From Prevotellaceae bacterium UBA3849 (GTDB lineage: Bacteria > Bacteroidota > Bacteroidia > Bacteroidales > Bacteroidaceae), in the NCBI GenBank assembly GCA_002392645.1, contig DGHL01000025.1, forward strand, positions 1 to 28,998: a stretch of 28,998 nt of DNA, in the 5' to 3' direction. Under the pieces are notes generated by a model. The model saw only the letters and a program-made list of their open reading frames with translations, ran no database searches and was not told where the DNA came from. A program made the translations under genes and the position numbers. The stretch's first letter is position 1. Every line of letters begins with the position of its first letter. Positions 1-8,426 of the stretch are shown here, in pieces.

Positions 1-37
1 CTAACATTTTGCCCTCGAAATAAATCCGAAAATCTGT

Positions 38-65
38 CAAAGCTAATTTATAGAACCCACCTTAA
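38..65 (-). promoter_or_regulatory. Candidate promoter for the next minus-strand gene outside the window
   Basis: On the minus strand TAGCTTTG (38-45) fits the Bacteroidota -7 consensus TAnnTTTG. No good -33 TTTG is present. The expected spacer is instead filled by a 21-bp motif (45-65) that recurs upstream of the GH106 gene. A minus-strand ATG at 5-7 lies about 30 bases downstream and could be the start of the next gene, but too little is visible to call it. Otherwise positions 1-80 hold only the gap after the GH106 stop codon. Confidence 0.4.
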
Positions 66-80
66 CTTATAAACACCTCG

Positions 81-2537
81 TTACTTCCTTATCTCAACAG
101 GTCCGAGCAAACCAGAGGGAAGCAATGGAGAGTCTTTGGTGAAGAACTTGAAGCATCCCACAGTCTTGCGACCCTGAGATGGGCGCGGCGTACCGTTTTT
201 CAGCCATTCTGGTATGGCAGCCATGTAATAACCAGCCATAGGTTTACCCGGTGCATACTCATAGACCAAAGGTTCAGACCACTCGATGTCGTCAGGCTCC
301 TGTTCATCGCCTATCATACGGTTAGGCCACAGGTTGGTTATATCGATTTCAATCTTGTTGTTGCCAGCCTTTACGGCAGATGAGATGTCGAGCAAGAACG
401 GAGCCTTCCACATCATGGGGAAAGAGATGCCGTTGACACGCACCGTTGCCATATTCTTCACCTTGCCCAGACTCAGGACGAGTCTGCCTTGCTTCAGCTG
501 GCGGTTGGTGAGTGTGAAACAGTGGCTGTAGGTAGCGGTGCCAGAGAAATACTTGACGGCAGGAACAGATGATGTAGTCCAGTCGAAAAGTGGTTGATGT
601 GTCATTTGTGTAACATCAGGGAAGGTGATGTCCCAACCGTCGCTGAGTGTCAGTATGTTTTGCGTAGAAGTGCTGCAGGTGAGCAGCGTGGCAAGCGAAT
701 CACTGATGGCAGACTCATCTGTGCCGGGCATGAATACAAGGAAGCGTGAGCCGTTAGGTTCTATCGTCAGTGATTCGCTGCCAAGACTTTCCATAGCGAG
801 GTTGTAGGGGTTCCATAGTTCTACGTGCCTGCCTCCGGCATACTGGCTGACTGGCAGCACTGCCGTTGTAACAGTGTCGGAAGGATTACATATGAAAACA
901 ATGTCGGTATCACCGTCAGTACGGCGATAGGTCTTGAAACCGCCCACGTTGCCCCACTGTTCCTTATTTGGCACACCACGCTGCAACAACGACTGGCAGC
1001 GAGCCATATAATCGAACAATGCACGTGCGCCACCTGCCTTCCACCACGTTTGGTTAGGCACGAAGTGAGTTCCCCATATGCCAAACGACATGCCAGGCTC
1101 TACCTTCGTCCACGGATTGCAAGCTCCGGCATGGAGCATCATGCGGTTTACACCCATGCAGAAGGCACGATCGCAGATGGGTTTCAACGACTGAGGGTCG
1201 TCTTGCCACGCATGGAGTGGCCAGCAGGTGAATGCCTCTGCCACGAGCAATGGCTTCTGCAGGTTACGCATTACCTGTTCATGGCGCACCATATCCTTCC
1301 ATCCCCATGTCTCGGGGCGTACCCAAAACTCAGTGGCAACAAGTGCATTGGGGGCAGACCGCAGTATCTTATACATATCGAGAACCTGGAAAGGCTTTTG
1401 TCCGCCGGTACCGTAGGGTTCAACAAGAAGTTGCATGCCGGGAGCACTCTTCTCTGTCAGTTCTGCCATGTAGCCAAAGTAGTTCTCTGCAAAAAGTGAC
1501 GTGAGCACATCTATCAGGTCCTTGCGGAAGGCATTGCTCTCTTCCTTACTCCCGATTACCACCTTACCTATCATATAAGGCAACCACGGACGGATGTCAT
1601 AGCCCTTGCGCCGCTGAAACTCGCCAGGCAATACCACGCTCCAATCCTGTCCGCCAGCCTCATAGCTGTCTATCTCTATGCGGCAGAAGGTTTTGCCGGC
1701 ATGATGGCCTGCCAGGTCTATAAGCATCTGCGGATAGCCGTCCCAGAAATGTTTTACTGCCTCGCGGCTCATCTTGTCGCACTCCAAACCCTGACCGGAG
1801 GCAGGCGACTGCGCCTCGTTTGTCTTTCCATTGGTAGTATGGCCGAAACGCATCAGCAGCCAACGTCCCTCGCTCATCCTCTTGACAATCGATGAGGGGA
1901 TTGCCTTCATCATCTTTTTTGAAATGATGAGCGTATCGTTCCATCGTCCGCCCTGCATCATAGGCAGATAGCTTGTCAGGTCTATAATGTCTGCTTTACT
2001 TACTACCTCCTCGTCAGGCATTGCCAACAGACATATATCTTGATAGTAATTGTACCTTGGGTCAACCTCGGCATGCGGCAATGAGAGAGATTTTACGTTA
2101 GTAGTGTAGGTCGTGGATGCCATAACCAACTTCTGCATGGAATACTCTGGGGTGACGTTTCCGTATGCACTTGATGACCAACCCGGACAGTTGTGCGTGC
2201 CGAACGATAGTCCGAGACGCTCACACTCATCCATGGTCCATCGCATCATCTCCTTCCACTTCTCACTGCCGATGGCAATGTCAGGGTCACCAACACGGCT
2301 CTGCCGGTCACCACCAATCTGGAAATTCTGTACACCGGCAAGTCCGGCAGCCTTGAAAGCCTCCAAATCCTTAGTAATGGCTTCGCGACTTACTAACCCA
2401 TCTATCCATTGCCATATAATCCATGCACGGTGTTCATCCTTAGGGTAAATAAAATCCTTTCGTAACGATTGCTGAGCCATCATGCCATGGCAATAAGCCA
2501 CGAGGATAGCAGCTAATAATATAAGTTTCTTTTTCAC
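81..2537 (-). CDS. GH106-family glycoside hydrolase (probable alpha-L-rhamnosidase), exported
   Basis: An 818-aa protein predicted to remove terminal alpha-L-rhamnose (or a related sugar) from oligosaccharides in the periplasm. The start codon is GTG (2535-2537); it gives a good signal peptide (KKK, then a hydrophobic run to about residue 21, cleavage near MMAQQ), and no better ATG lies nearby. The mature N-terminus (WIIWQWIDGLVSREAITKDL) and the GLAGVQNFQIGG and GTHNCPGWSSS stretches are typical of the GH106/Glyco_hydro_106 barrel; EIDSYEAG and LLVAEAFTCWP carry acidic residues of the sort used for catalysis. The C-terminal part (about 660-760, with MATVRVNG and a jelly-roll pattern) resembles the galactose-binding-like domain that ends GH106 proteins. 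At 818 aa it is somewhat short for the family. It is the last PUL gene, 235 bp after the esterase, and has its own promoter. Substrate specificity is inferred; GH106-like proteins outside the characterised clades may act on other sugars. Confidence 0.8.
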   Translation of the reverse strand: MKKKLILLAAILVAYCHGMMAQQSLRKDFIYPKDEHRAWIIWQWIDGLVSREAITKDLEAFKAAGLAGVQNFQIGGDRQSRVGDPDIAIGSEKWKEMMRWTMDECERLGLSFGTHNCPGWSSSAYGNVTPEYSMQKLVMASTTYTTNVKSLSLPHAEVDPRYNYYQDICLLAMPDEEVVSKADIIDLTSYLPMMQGGRWNDTLIISKKMMKAIPSSIVKRMSEGRWLLMRFGHTTNGKTNEAQSPASGQGLECDKMSREAVKHFWDGYPQMLIDLAGHHAGKTFCRIEIDSYEAGGQDWSVVLPGEFQRRKGYDIRPWLPYMIGKVVIGSKEESNAFRKDLIDVLTSLFAENYFGYMAELTEKSAPGMQLLVEPYGTGGQKPFQVLDMYKILRSAPNALVATEFWVRPETWGWKDMVRHEQVMRNLQKPLLVAEAFTCWPLHAWQDDPQSLKPICDRAFCMGVNRMMLHAGACNPWTKVEPGMSFGIWGTHFVPNQTWWKAGGARALFDYMARCQSLLQRGVPNKEQWGNVGGFKTYRRTDGDTDIVFICNPSDTVTTAVLPVSQYAGGRHVELWNPYNLAMESLGSESLTIEPNGSRFLVFMPGTDESAISDSLATLLTCSTSTQNILTLSDGWDITFPDVTQMTHQPLFDWTTSSVPAVKYFSGTATYSHCFTLTNRQLKQGRLVLSLGKVKNMATVRVNGISFPMMWKAPFLLDISSAVKAGNNKIEIDITNLWPNRMIGDEQEPDDIEWSEPLVYEYAPGKPMAGYYMAAIPEWLKNGTPRPSQGRKTVGCFKFFTKDSPLLPSGLLGPVEIRK

Positions 2538-2564
2538 TATGATTATTTTTTTATTTTAAGTGGG

Positions 2565-2582
2565 AATTAATAGAGCCCACTT
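2565..2582 (-). repeat. Leader hairpin of the GH106 transcript (7-bp inverted repeat)
   Basis: AAGTGGG (2558-2564) and CCCACTT (2576-2582) form a perfect 7-bp inverted repeat around an 11-base loop; the whole element spans 2558-2582. It lies just downstream of the predicted -7 box, so it would sit at the very 5' end of the GH106 mRNA. It overlaps one copy of the 21-bp motif (2565-2585). It could be an operator or an mRNA-stabilising hairpin; the sequence does not decide. Confidence 0.5.
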
Positions 2583-2593
2583 TTAGTTTCATA

Positions 2594-2625
2594 CAAAAGT
2601 AATGTTTTTTCTCCACATAGCCAAA
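2594..2625 (-). promoter_or_regulatory. Bacteroidota-type promoter of the GH106 gene
   Basis: On the minus strand TTTG (2622-2625) is followed by a 20-base spacer and TACTTTTG (2594-2601), matching the -33 TTTG / -7 TAnnTTTG consensus with normal spacing. Transcription would start near 2587, giving a leader of about 50 bases to the GTG codon at 2537. The GH106 gene is therefore probably a separate transcription unit within the PUL. Confidence 0.65.
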
Positions 2626-2711
2626 TGTTTTAGTTGCGGTAGGATTAAATCTGTATTCATTTTGACGAAAAACTGTCGTAATAAATATCTTTTTCCTGAA
2701 ATCAGTAACAG

Positions 2712-2732
2712 AATTTTTAGGACCTACCTTAA
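2712..2732 (-). repeat. 21-bp motif, copy upstream of GH106 (three copies in the window)
   Basis: The minus strand reads TTAAGGTAGG then TCCTAAAAATT. The copy at 45-65 (TTAAGGTGGG, TTCTATAAATT) differs at only three positions. A third copy at 2565-2585 (TAAAAGTGGG, CTCTATTAATT) is more diverged, with about 17 of 21 bases shared. All three are intergenic, in the same orientation, and near predicted promoters. Function unknown. Confidence 0.6.
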
Positions 2733-2757
2733 ATCTGGTCGTCTTTTCTCACTACTT

Positions 2758-2765
2758 CCCCCCCC
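2758..2765. repeat. Poly-C tract (8 C) between the esterase and GH106 genes
   Basis: Eight consecutive C on the plus strand (G on the minus strand), 7 bp downstream of the esterase stop codon and about 130 bp upstream of the GH106 -33 element. Outside any coding frame. Confidence 0.7.
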
Positions 2766-2772
2766 ATAAGGA

Positions 2773-4200
2773 TTACTTCCAGTCGTCGGTGCGGAAAGGG
2801 AAGAGTGGCAGTTCGGCACCACCTATGAAGTTTCCTATCTGGAAATCTCTGAAGCAGTAGCGGACGGCTACGGGGTGGGGCACCTTTGGTGAAGTGAGTC
2901 TTACGGTGTTGTTCTGCCAGTGAAATTCTGTGTTGGCGGTGTAGAACACTTTGTCTTCGCCCGCAATTTCAAAACCTTTTATGTCATAGTTGCGGCATAC
3001 ACCATATTGGTTGGTATGGAATCCCACTATGGCAGTGTCGCCCTTGACGGTAAAGGAATTCTCATCAAAGCGCGGACCAGAACAAGCCAGGTCTTTCATT
3101 CCGTAAGTCTTGTTCAGCGCAACAAGGGAAAGTCTCATTCCAACCTTTCTCTTTTCTTGTGGATGAATGTTATGACGCTCGTATGGCTCAACCAAATCGT
3201 TTGTGCATACGATGTCGCAGTTAGGTATAATGCTGCATGCCTTATACTGTTGTTCGCGCAACAGTGCACCTCCTATGCCGCTACCGTCGCCTTCGTAGGC
3301 GTAAGGAGCAATCTGAACCTGATAGAAAGGTATTTCGCCCAGTTTAAGTTTGCTGCGCCACAGTGTCACCATGTTTTTCAGTCTTTCAGCATAAGTGGAT
3401 GATGTGCTGACGTTACCGCATCCCTGATACCATACTATTCCTTTATAAGTGTATCCGCAAACAGGCAGGAACATAGCGTTATATGTCACGATAGGCCTTT
3501 CAAAAGCCCATTGTGAGAAGTTATATACACTGATGCTGTCTTGTGGAATGTCTGGATATTGCCTGCACACCTCTGCCGAAGTCCAACTCTCCACGCGTGT
3601 GCCACCGTAGCTGCAGTTTACTATACCTACCGGAACACCCAGTGCATTGCTCAGCGATGAGGCGAAATAATATGCAGTGGCAGAGTATTCAAGGGCATTC
3701 TCAAAGACAGGCGTAAGCCATTTGCCGTTACACTTATCCTGCGGTGTGAATGTCTGCTTACGCTCCACATTATACATTCTGACGTATGGAGCCTCTGTCT
3801 TTGCATTCATGGCATCGCGGAAGCCATCCTTTACACATGCTCCGCCGAAGCCCTTCAAGGGCATCTCCATGTTACTCTGTCCTGTAGCGAGCCACACTTC
3901 GCCGATGAGCAGTGATAGTTCCACGTCGTTGATGCGCAGGGTCTGCACGTCATACGAAGCCTTCGGGGTGCGTATGGACAGCTGCCATCGGCCGTCCTTG
4001 CCTGTCGTGGCTTTGGCATTCTCGCCCCACGACGTGCTTACGTTGATACTTTCGCCAGGCTCAGCCCATCCCCACAGGCGGGCATCAGCTTGTTGTTGAA
4101 GTACCATGCCGTCAGAAATGAGTGACGGTAATGTTACTTTTGCCATTAGTGTGCATGTACACCATATTGTTAATGTGGTCAGTAAAAGATATTTCTTCAT
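2773..4200 (-). CDS. Sialate O-acetylesterase-type carbohydrate esterase (SGNH fold), exported
   Basis: A 475-aa secreted esterase predicted to remove O-acetyl groups from glycans or oligosaccharides in the periplasm. A signal peptide (residues 1-20, ending TLMA) precedes LPSLISDGMVLQQ, the usual opening of this family. The nucleophile Ser109 lies in GQSNM. SYGGT (197-201) and VWYQGCGN (256-263) match the SGNH blocks that carry oxyanion-hole residues, and NIHPQEK carries the likely catalytic His346. Length is normal. Its start is only 25 bp after the hybrid regulator's stop, so the two are probably co-transcribed. Despite the family name, such proteins in PULs often deacetylate plant polysaccharides; which acetylated sugar is attacked here cannot be told. 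Confidence 0.85.
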   Translation of the reverse strand: MKKYLLLTTLTIWCTCTLMAKVTLPSLISDGMVLQQQADARLWGWAEPGESINVSTSWGENAKATTGKDGRWQLSIRTPKASYDVQTLRINDVELSLLIGEVWLATGQSNMEMPLKGFGGACVKDGFRDAMNAKTEAPYVRMYNVERKQTFTPQDKCNGKWLTPVFENALEYSATAYYFASSLSNALGVPVGIVNCSYGGTRVESWTSAEVCRQYPDIPQDSISVYNFSQWAFERPIVTYNAMFLPVCGYTYKGIVWYQGCGNVSTSSTYAERLKNMVTLWRSKLKLGEIPFYQVQIAPYAYEGDGSGIGGALLREQQYKACSIIPNCDIVCTNDLVEPYERHNIHPQEKRKVGMRLSLVALNKTYGMKDLACSGPRFDENSFTVKGDTAIVGFHTNQYGVCRNYDIKGFEIAGEDKVFYTANTEFHWQNNTVRLTSPKVPHPVAVRYCFRDFQIGNFIGGAELPLFPFRTDDWK

Positions 4201-4225
4201 AGTCTTTAGTTAGTTTTGATAAGTT

Positions 4226-7200
4226 TTATTGATTACATTTCTTTGCGAACTCGGATGGTGTCATGCCATATTCCGCCTTGAAGTTCTCAGAGAAGCGCTT
4301 CGGCGAACTGTAACCTACGGCGTATGCAATCTCAGACACTTGCTTCTGTGAGCGTTCCAGTAATTGATGAGCACGTTTCAAGCGTAGCGAACGCATAAAC
4401 TCATGCGGTCCCATGCCAGTGATGCTCATCATTTTCTTGTATAGGTTGGCACGCGACATGTTGAGGTCGCTGCTGAAAGACTCTACCGAATAATCGCTGT
4501 CAGACATGTGGTCCTCAACCAGTTTTATGGCTTTGCTGACAAATTCCTCGTCAAGTGATGTTATGGTTATCTCGCTTGGGTTTACCTCTATCTTCTTTTG
4601 GAAATTCTCATGACTCATGGTATTCCACTCGATAAACTTGTCAATGCGCAGCGTCAGGTGTTCAATGTTGAACGGCTTGGTGATATAGTCGTCGGCACCC
4701 AGTTTGAGTCCTCCTATAATATCCTGGTCGGTCTGCTTCGCGGTGAGCATTATAACAGGTATGTGTGACCAAGCAATGTTGGTCTTTATGCGGCGACACA
4801 GTTCCATGCCGTCAATCTTCGGCATCATGATGTCGGTAACTACCAGCGTAACGTCATTCTTGTTCAGTTGCTCCAGCGCCTCCTCACCGTCGGCAGCGGT
4901 CAAAACATTGTAGTGCTTCTCGGCGTATGCTGACAGCAGACTGTCGGCAATGAACGTGCACAGGTCGTGGTTGTCGTCAACCACGAGAATGGTCGTAGTG
5001 CGCTCTGTGGCGTCGTTGTCAGGGGTGTCTGTCTGCTCTGTGTAATCAGAATACTCCGGATTGTTAGAGTGGTTGGTGAGTTCTGGATTATCAGACTGTT
5101 CAGATTTCTCAGAATTCTGCGGCAGGTCGATGGTGAATATGGTGCCTTGCGGCTCGTTGTCGGCAACCGTAATGGTGCCGCCGTGCATGTTGACATATTC
5201 GTTTACGATGTGCAGACCTATGCCGCTGCCTGCCTTCGGATCATCATTGCGCACCTGATAGAAGCGCTGGAAGATGTGTTCCTTGTCGGCATCTGCCACA
5301 CCGCAGCCGGTGTCGGCAACTGATATGTGTAGCTTTGAGTCAACTGTTGACAGTTTGACGACGACCTTTCCGCCGTCAGGCGTAAACTTGAAGGCGTTGC
5401 TCAGCAGGTTATACATTATCTTGTTAAGCTTCTCGGCATCGACCACGAAGAATACATGTTCGGCAGACGGCGTATATTCAAGGCTGATGTCGCGGTCCTT
5501 TGCAAAGTCGTGGAATGACAGGCAGATGTTGCCTACATACTGCGCCACGTCAATAGACTGCGTATGCAGTGTCTCGGCTCCTACGTCGAGGCGGCGGAAG
5601 TCGAGCAACATGTTGACCTGATTGAACAGCAGGCGCGCATTCTTGTAAATCATCTCCAGACGTTTCCTCAGCGCCGACTGGCTGTCGTCCTTGCGCATCT
5701 CCTCAATCATGCTCTGCAGCGGACTGATGATAAGCGTCAACGGTGTGCGCAGGTCGTGGCTTATGTTGGTAAAGAAGCGCAGTTTCATCTCAGAGAGCTG
5801 TGCCTGCTGGCCCTGCTCCATGAGCAGACGCTGCTCCTCAATCCTCCTGTGATGGCGTGAGCGCAATACCCTGTAGGCACCGAAGGCCGCTGCAATGGCA
5901 AGCAGGGCATATATCAGCATCATCCACCATGACAGGTAGAACGGCGGCGTCACACGTATCTTTATTGTCAGGGGTTCACCCCATTCACCGTTCTCGTCGG
6001 TGGCTTTAATTTCAAGCGTATATGAACCGTGAGGCAATGAGAAGAATTCAATCTTGTTGCTCAGCGTGTAGGTCCACTCGTCGGTCAGTCCATTAATGCG
6101 ATAGGCATAGAGCACCCTGCCATTGCTCGACAGGTCGCCGGTAAAGAAATGCAGCGTTATCTGCCTGTCGTCGTATGAGAAGCGCAGCGAGTTGTCAGAG
6201 AAATGATGCGTGGTATGCGTAGAGCCCACCGTGACCTCTGTCAGCGACAGCGTCGGCGGTATGCGCCCTGCATACATCACCACGGGCGAGATGACTGTGA
6301 GTCCCTCGTTGCCGCCCATGAGCACCTCTCCGTCAGGCGAACAGGTGGCGGCAAAGGTGTTGAAATATGTGTTCTGCACTCCGATGCGGTCGTTGAAATT
6401 ATGTACTACGTAGCCACCGCCCTTCTGTGCCTGTATGCATGATATGCCGCGTCCTGTTGACAGCCACATGTTGCCCTGCTTGTCTTCGACGATGCTCTTG
6501 ACGTAGGTGTCAAACAGACCGTTGTGCTCGTTGAAGAAAAACAGCGAGTCGCGCTTCGTGTCGAGCACGCTGACGCCAGTGGTATGAGCCACCCATAGTG
6601 CATTGCGCATGTTGTCATAGGTCAGCGACACCACCGAAGGCTGCAACAGTTTCTGCGTACCCTTGCGGTTACCCAGCAGGCATACCGCCTTGCCGGTATT
6701 CGTGTCATACGCCCATATGCCGTAATATGTGCCTACATACATGGTGTGCTTGCCGTCAAAGGCAAGTGACAGACCGTTGATTGTCTGTCCGTTTACCTTC
6801 ACGACAGTAGCCTTCTCAGTGTCAGTAGAGAAGCGGTACAGTGAGCCGAAGCCTGATGCCACCCATACGTTGTGGTGATTGTCTTCGGCTATCTGCCACG
6901 CCGCGTTGCATGGCAGCGTGCCGTCCTTGCTCGTAAACACGCGGTCAACGCTGTTGCCATGCATCCTGTACAGACCATCGTTGTATGTTCCTACCCACAC
7001 GTTGCCCGCATGGTCTTCCAGGAAAGACGATATGGTGACGTCGGGCATCTGCAGTTTCTCCTCAGCTTCCTGTCCCGCCTTTATGATGTAGGCACCGTTG
7101 CCGTCGGTTCCCAGCCACAGGTTGCCGTGGCGGTCATAATATATGGTACTGATATCGCCCATGTGCTGACCGCTGTTAGCGAAGAGCGCACTGCCCGTGT

Positions 7201-8191
7201 TGGCAATGGAGATACCCGTCTTGAAGTGTCCCAGGTATATGGTGCCCTGCTTGTCGGCGGTGATGCAAGTCACGTTGTCAGAGGCAATGCTGCCAAGCAT
7301 GACGCCCAGATGCGTCAGGTGTGTAGGCGTGGCATCGCCTCGCTTGCAGATGAAAACGCCGTTATGGTCGGTGGCAATCCATATATTGCCCTTGCCGTCG
7401 TCGAAGATGTCGCGTATGGCATTTGACGGAACGCCCTTTGGCAGCGTCACCTGAGCGCCGCCGTGGTGGTATATGTCCTCGCTGACGGTAGAGTAAACCC
7501 ACAAAGTGTTTTCAGAATCGACATACAGGCGCATGTGTCCTGCTATCGTCTGCATGTTGGCAGGCAGCGATATCTTCTGAAGCAGTCCGTTCTTGCCTAT
7601 GAATCGCCATACCCTGCTGCCGTCGCAGAGGTATATACCCTCGCCACAGTGGGCAAACTCCCATGCAGTGGTGCCCAGTTTCAGGTTTACCTTCCACTGG
7701 TTGGTGTGCCCCGTGGCATAGTTGTAGTAAAGAATCTGTCCATCGCTGACGAACCACAGGTTGCCGTAGTCATCAGTGCTGAACTGATATTTCGCAGGCA
7801 GATGAATGCCTAACGACTTGAAATATTCGCGTGAGTCGGTGTAAAACGCCTGACTGGCGATGTCGTAGCGAGCCATGTCGCCGTTATAGTCTATCCAGAT
7901 GTTTCCGCGTGCATCCTCAGACAGTTTGCCGATGCTCGCAGCCGGCAGTTTCTCTTCTTTGTCAAAATAGCGAAACTGCCTTACCTCATAGCCGTCATAG
8001 CGGTTGAGGCCCATTGATGTTCCTATCCACAGCATGCCGCGGCTGTCAACGAGCATGGTGTTGACCGTGCTTGATGACAATCCCTGCCTTACGCCAAGTG
8101 AGTGGAAGGTGTATTCTGCTGCCATGCCTTCGTGGCACAGCATGATTATTAGTGAAAGTGCAAATAATATGTTTCTGAATGTATTCCTCAT
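4226..8191 (-). CDS. Hybrid two-component system regulator (HTCS) of the PUL
   Basis: A one-protein sensor and transcription factor, 1321 aa from the ATG at 8189-8191. A TTG six codons upstream is possible but would place extra residues ahead of the signal peptide. Order: signal peptide (1-22); a periplasmic double beta-propeller of Reg_prop repeats, recognisable by recurring LWIGT, NIWIA and NVWVG units (about 25-660); a Y_Y_Y domain (about 680-745); one membrane helix (about 750-776); HisKA with phospho-acceptor His812 in NISHDLRTP; HATPase with N box (NLLSNAFKF, about 930), DTGCG and GSGIGL; a repetitive linker (about 1026-1063); a receiver with DD near 1070, phospho-acceptor Asp1120 in DIMMPKIDG and the conserved Lys after MLTA; and a C-terminal AraC-type HTH ending in GMTPSEFAKK. 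All key residues are present, so it should be active. Family members bind a PUL-derived oligosaccharide and activate the susC operon. No clear -7 box was found upstream. Confidence 0.95.
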   Translation of the reverse strand: MRNTFRNILFALSLIIMLCHEGMAAEYTFHSLGVRQGLSSSTVNTMLVDSRGMLWIGTSMGLNRYDGYEVRQFRYFDKEEKLPAASIGKLSEDARGNIWIDYNGDMARYDIASQAFYTDSREYFKSLGIHLPAKYQFSTDDYGNLWFVSDGQILYYNYATGHTNQWKVNLKLGTTAWEFAHCGEGIYLCDGSRVWRFIGKNGLLQKISLPANMQTIAGHMRLYVDSENTLWVYSTVSEDIYHHGGAQVTLPKGVPSNAIRDIFDDGKGNIWIATDHNGVFICKRGDATPTHLTHLGVMLGSIASDNVTCITADKQGTIYLGHFKTGISIANTGSALFANSGQHMGDISTIYYDRHGNLWLGTDGNGAYIIKAGQEAEEKLQMPDVTISSFLEDHAGNVWVGTYNDGLYRMHGNSVDRVFTSKDGTLPCNAAWQIAEDNHHNVWVASGFGSLYRFSTDTEKATVVKVNGQTINGLSLAFDGKHTMYVGTYYGIWAYDTNTGKAVCLLGNRKGTQKLLQPSVVSLTYDNMRNALWVAHTTGVSVLDTKRDSLFFFNEHNGLFDTYVKSIVEDKQGNMWLSTGRGISCIQAQKGGGYVVHNFNDRIGVQNTYFNTFAATCSPDGEVLMGGNEGLTVISPVVMYAGRIPPTLSLTEVTVGSTHTTHHFSDNSLRFSYDDRQITLHFFTGDLSSNGRVLYAYRINGLTDEWTYTLSNKIEFFSLPHGSYTLEIKATDENGEWGEPLTIKIRVTPPFYLSWWMMLIYALLAIAAAFGAYRVLRSRHHRRIEEQRLLMEQGQQAQLSEMKLRFFTNISHDLRTPLTLIISPLQSMIEEMRKDDSQSALRKRLEMIYKNARLLFNQVNMLLDFRRLDVGAETLHTQSIDVAQYVGNICLSFHDFAKDRDISLEYTPSAEHVFFVVDAEKLNKIMYNLLSNAFKFTPDGGKVVVKLSTVDSKLHISVADTGCGVADADKEHIFQRFYQVRNDDPKAGSGIGLHIVNEYVNMHGGTITVADNEPQGTIFTIDLPQNSEKSEQSDNPELTNHSNNPEYSDYTEQTDTPDNDATERTTTILVVDDNHDLCTFIADSLLSAYAEKHYNVLTAADGEEALEQLNKNDVTLVVTDIMMPKIDGMELCRRIKTNIAWSHIPVIMLTAKQTDQDIIGGLKLGADDYITKPFNIEHLTLRIDKFIEWNTMSHENFQKKIEVNPSEITITSLDEEFVSKAIKLVEDHMSDSDYSVESFSSDLNMSRANLYKKMMSITGMGPHEFMRSLRLKRAHQLLERSQKQVSEIAYAVGYSSPKRFSENFKAEYGMTPSEFAKKCNQ
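5003..5116 (-). repeat. In-frame 9-bp-period array encoding the kinase-receiver linker
   Basis: Between the ATPase domain and the receiver of the HTCS the reading frame becomes a run of about 12 tripeptides of the form [S/T/P]-[D/E/N]-x: SEK SEQ SDN PEL TNH SNN PEY SDY TEQ TDT PDN and then more diverged units. At DNA level this is a 9-bp period with units such as TCTGATAAT, CCGGAGTAT and TCTGATTAC. Changes of whole units keep the frame, so linker length can vary without breaking the protein. Confidence 0.8.
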
Positions 8192-8271
8192 AGTTATATA
8201 ACGCAGCAAAAAGCGTTTTAGTAAGTCGTTTACACAATGTCAGAAAAACATGTGTTTGACTTTACAAAATG

Positions 8272-8353
8272 AAAGCTATCATATTACGCTGTAAAAGCAA
8301 TGCTTTTACAATGTAATATGATAGCTTTTACAGTGTAATATGATAGCTTTTAC
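8272..8353. repeat. 22-bp tandem repeat with a long inverted copy, GH5-HTCS gap
   Basis: The unit GCTTTTACA-x-TGTAATATGATA (22 bp) occurs twice in tandem (8302-8323, 8324-8345) and is followed by GCTTTTAC (8346-8353). A third copy lies inverted just upstream, so 8272-8298 pairs with 8302-8328 as a 27-bp stem with two mismatches and a 3-base loop (AAT). The element sits 81 bp upstream of the HTCS ATG and 73 bp beyond the GH5 stop. It could end the GH5 transcript, bind a protein, or be a dispersed mobile repeat. The rest of 8192-8426 holds no gene. Confidence 0.8.
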
Positions 8354-8426
8354 GAAACATCCCCGTATTTAAGGGTTGTTAAGATTTCGCGTCACAATTT
8401 TAACACGAAAATGAGCAAAGTGTCAA

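Noticed and set aside
825..1499. 224-codon open frame on the plus strand opposite GH106
   Set aside because: Fully antisense to a recognised enzyme gene with a low-complexity, Cys/His-rich translation; a shadow frame.
8192..8209. Upstream TTG start for the HTCS gene
   Set aside because: It would add six residues ahead of a normal signal peptide; the ATG at 8189-8191 is the better start.
8272..8353. Possible CRISPR array
   Set aside because: The units are contiguous with no unique spacers, one is inverted, and no cas genes are near.
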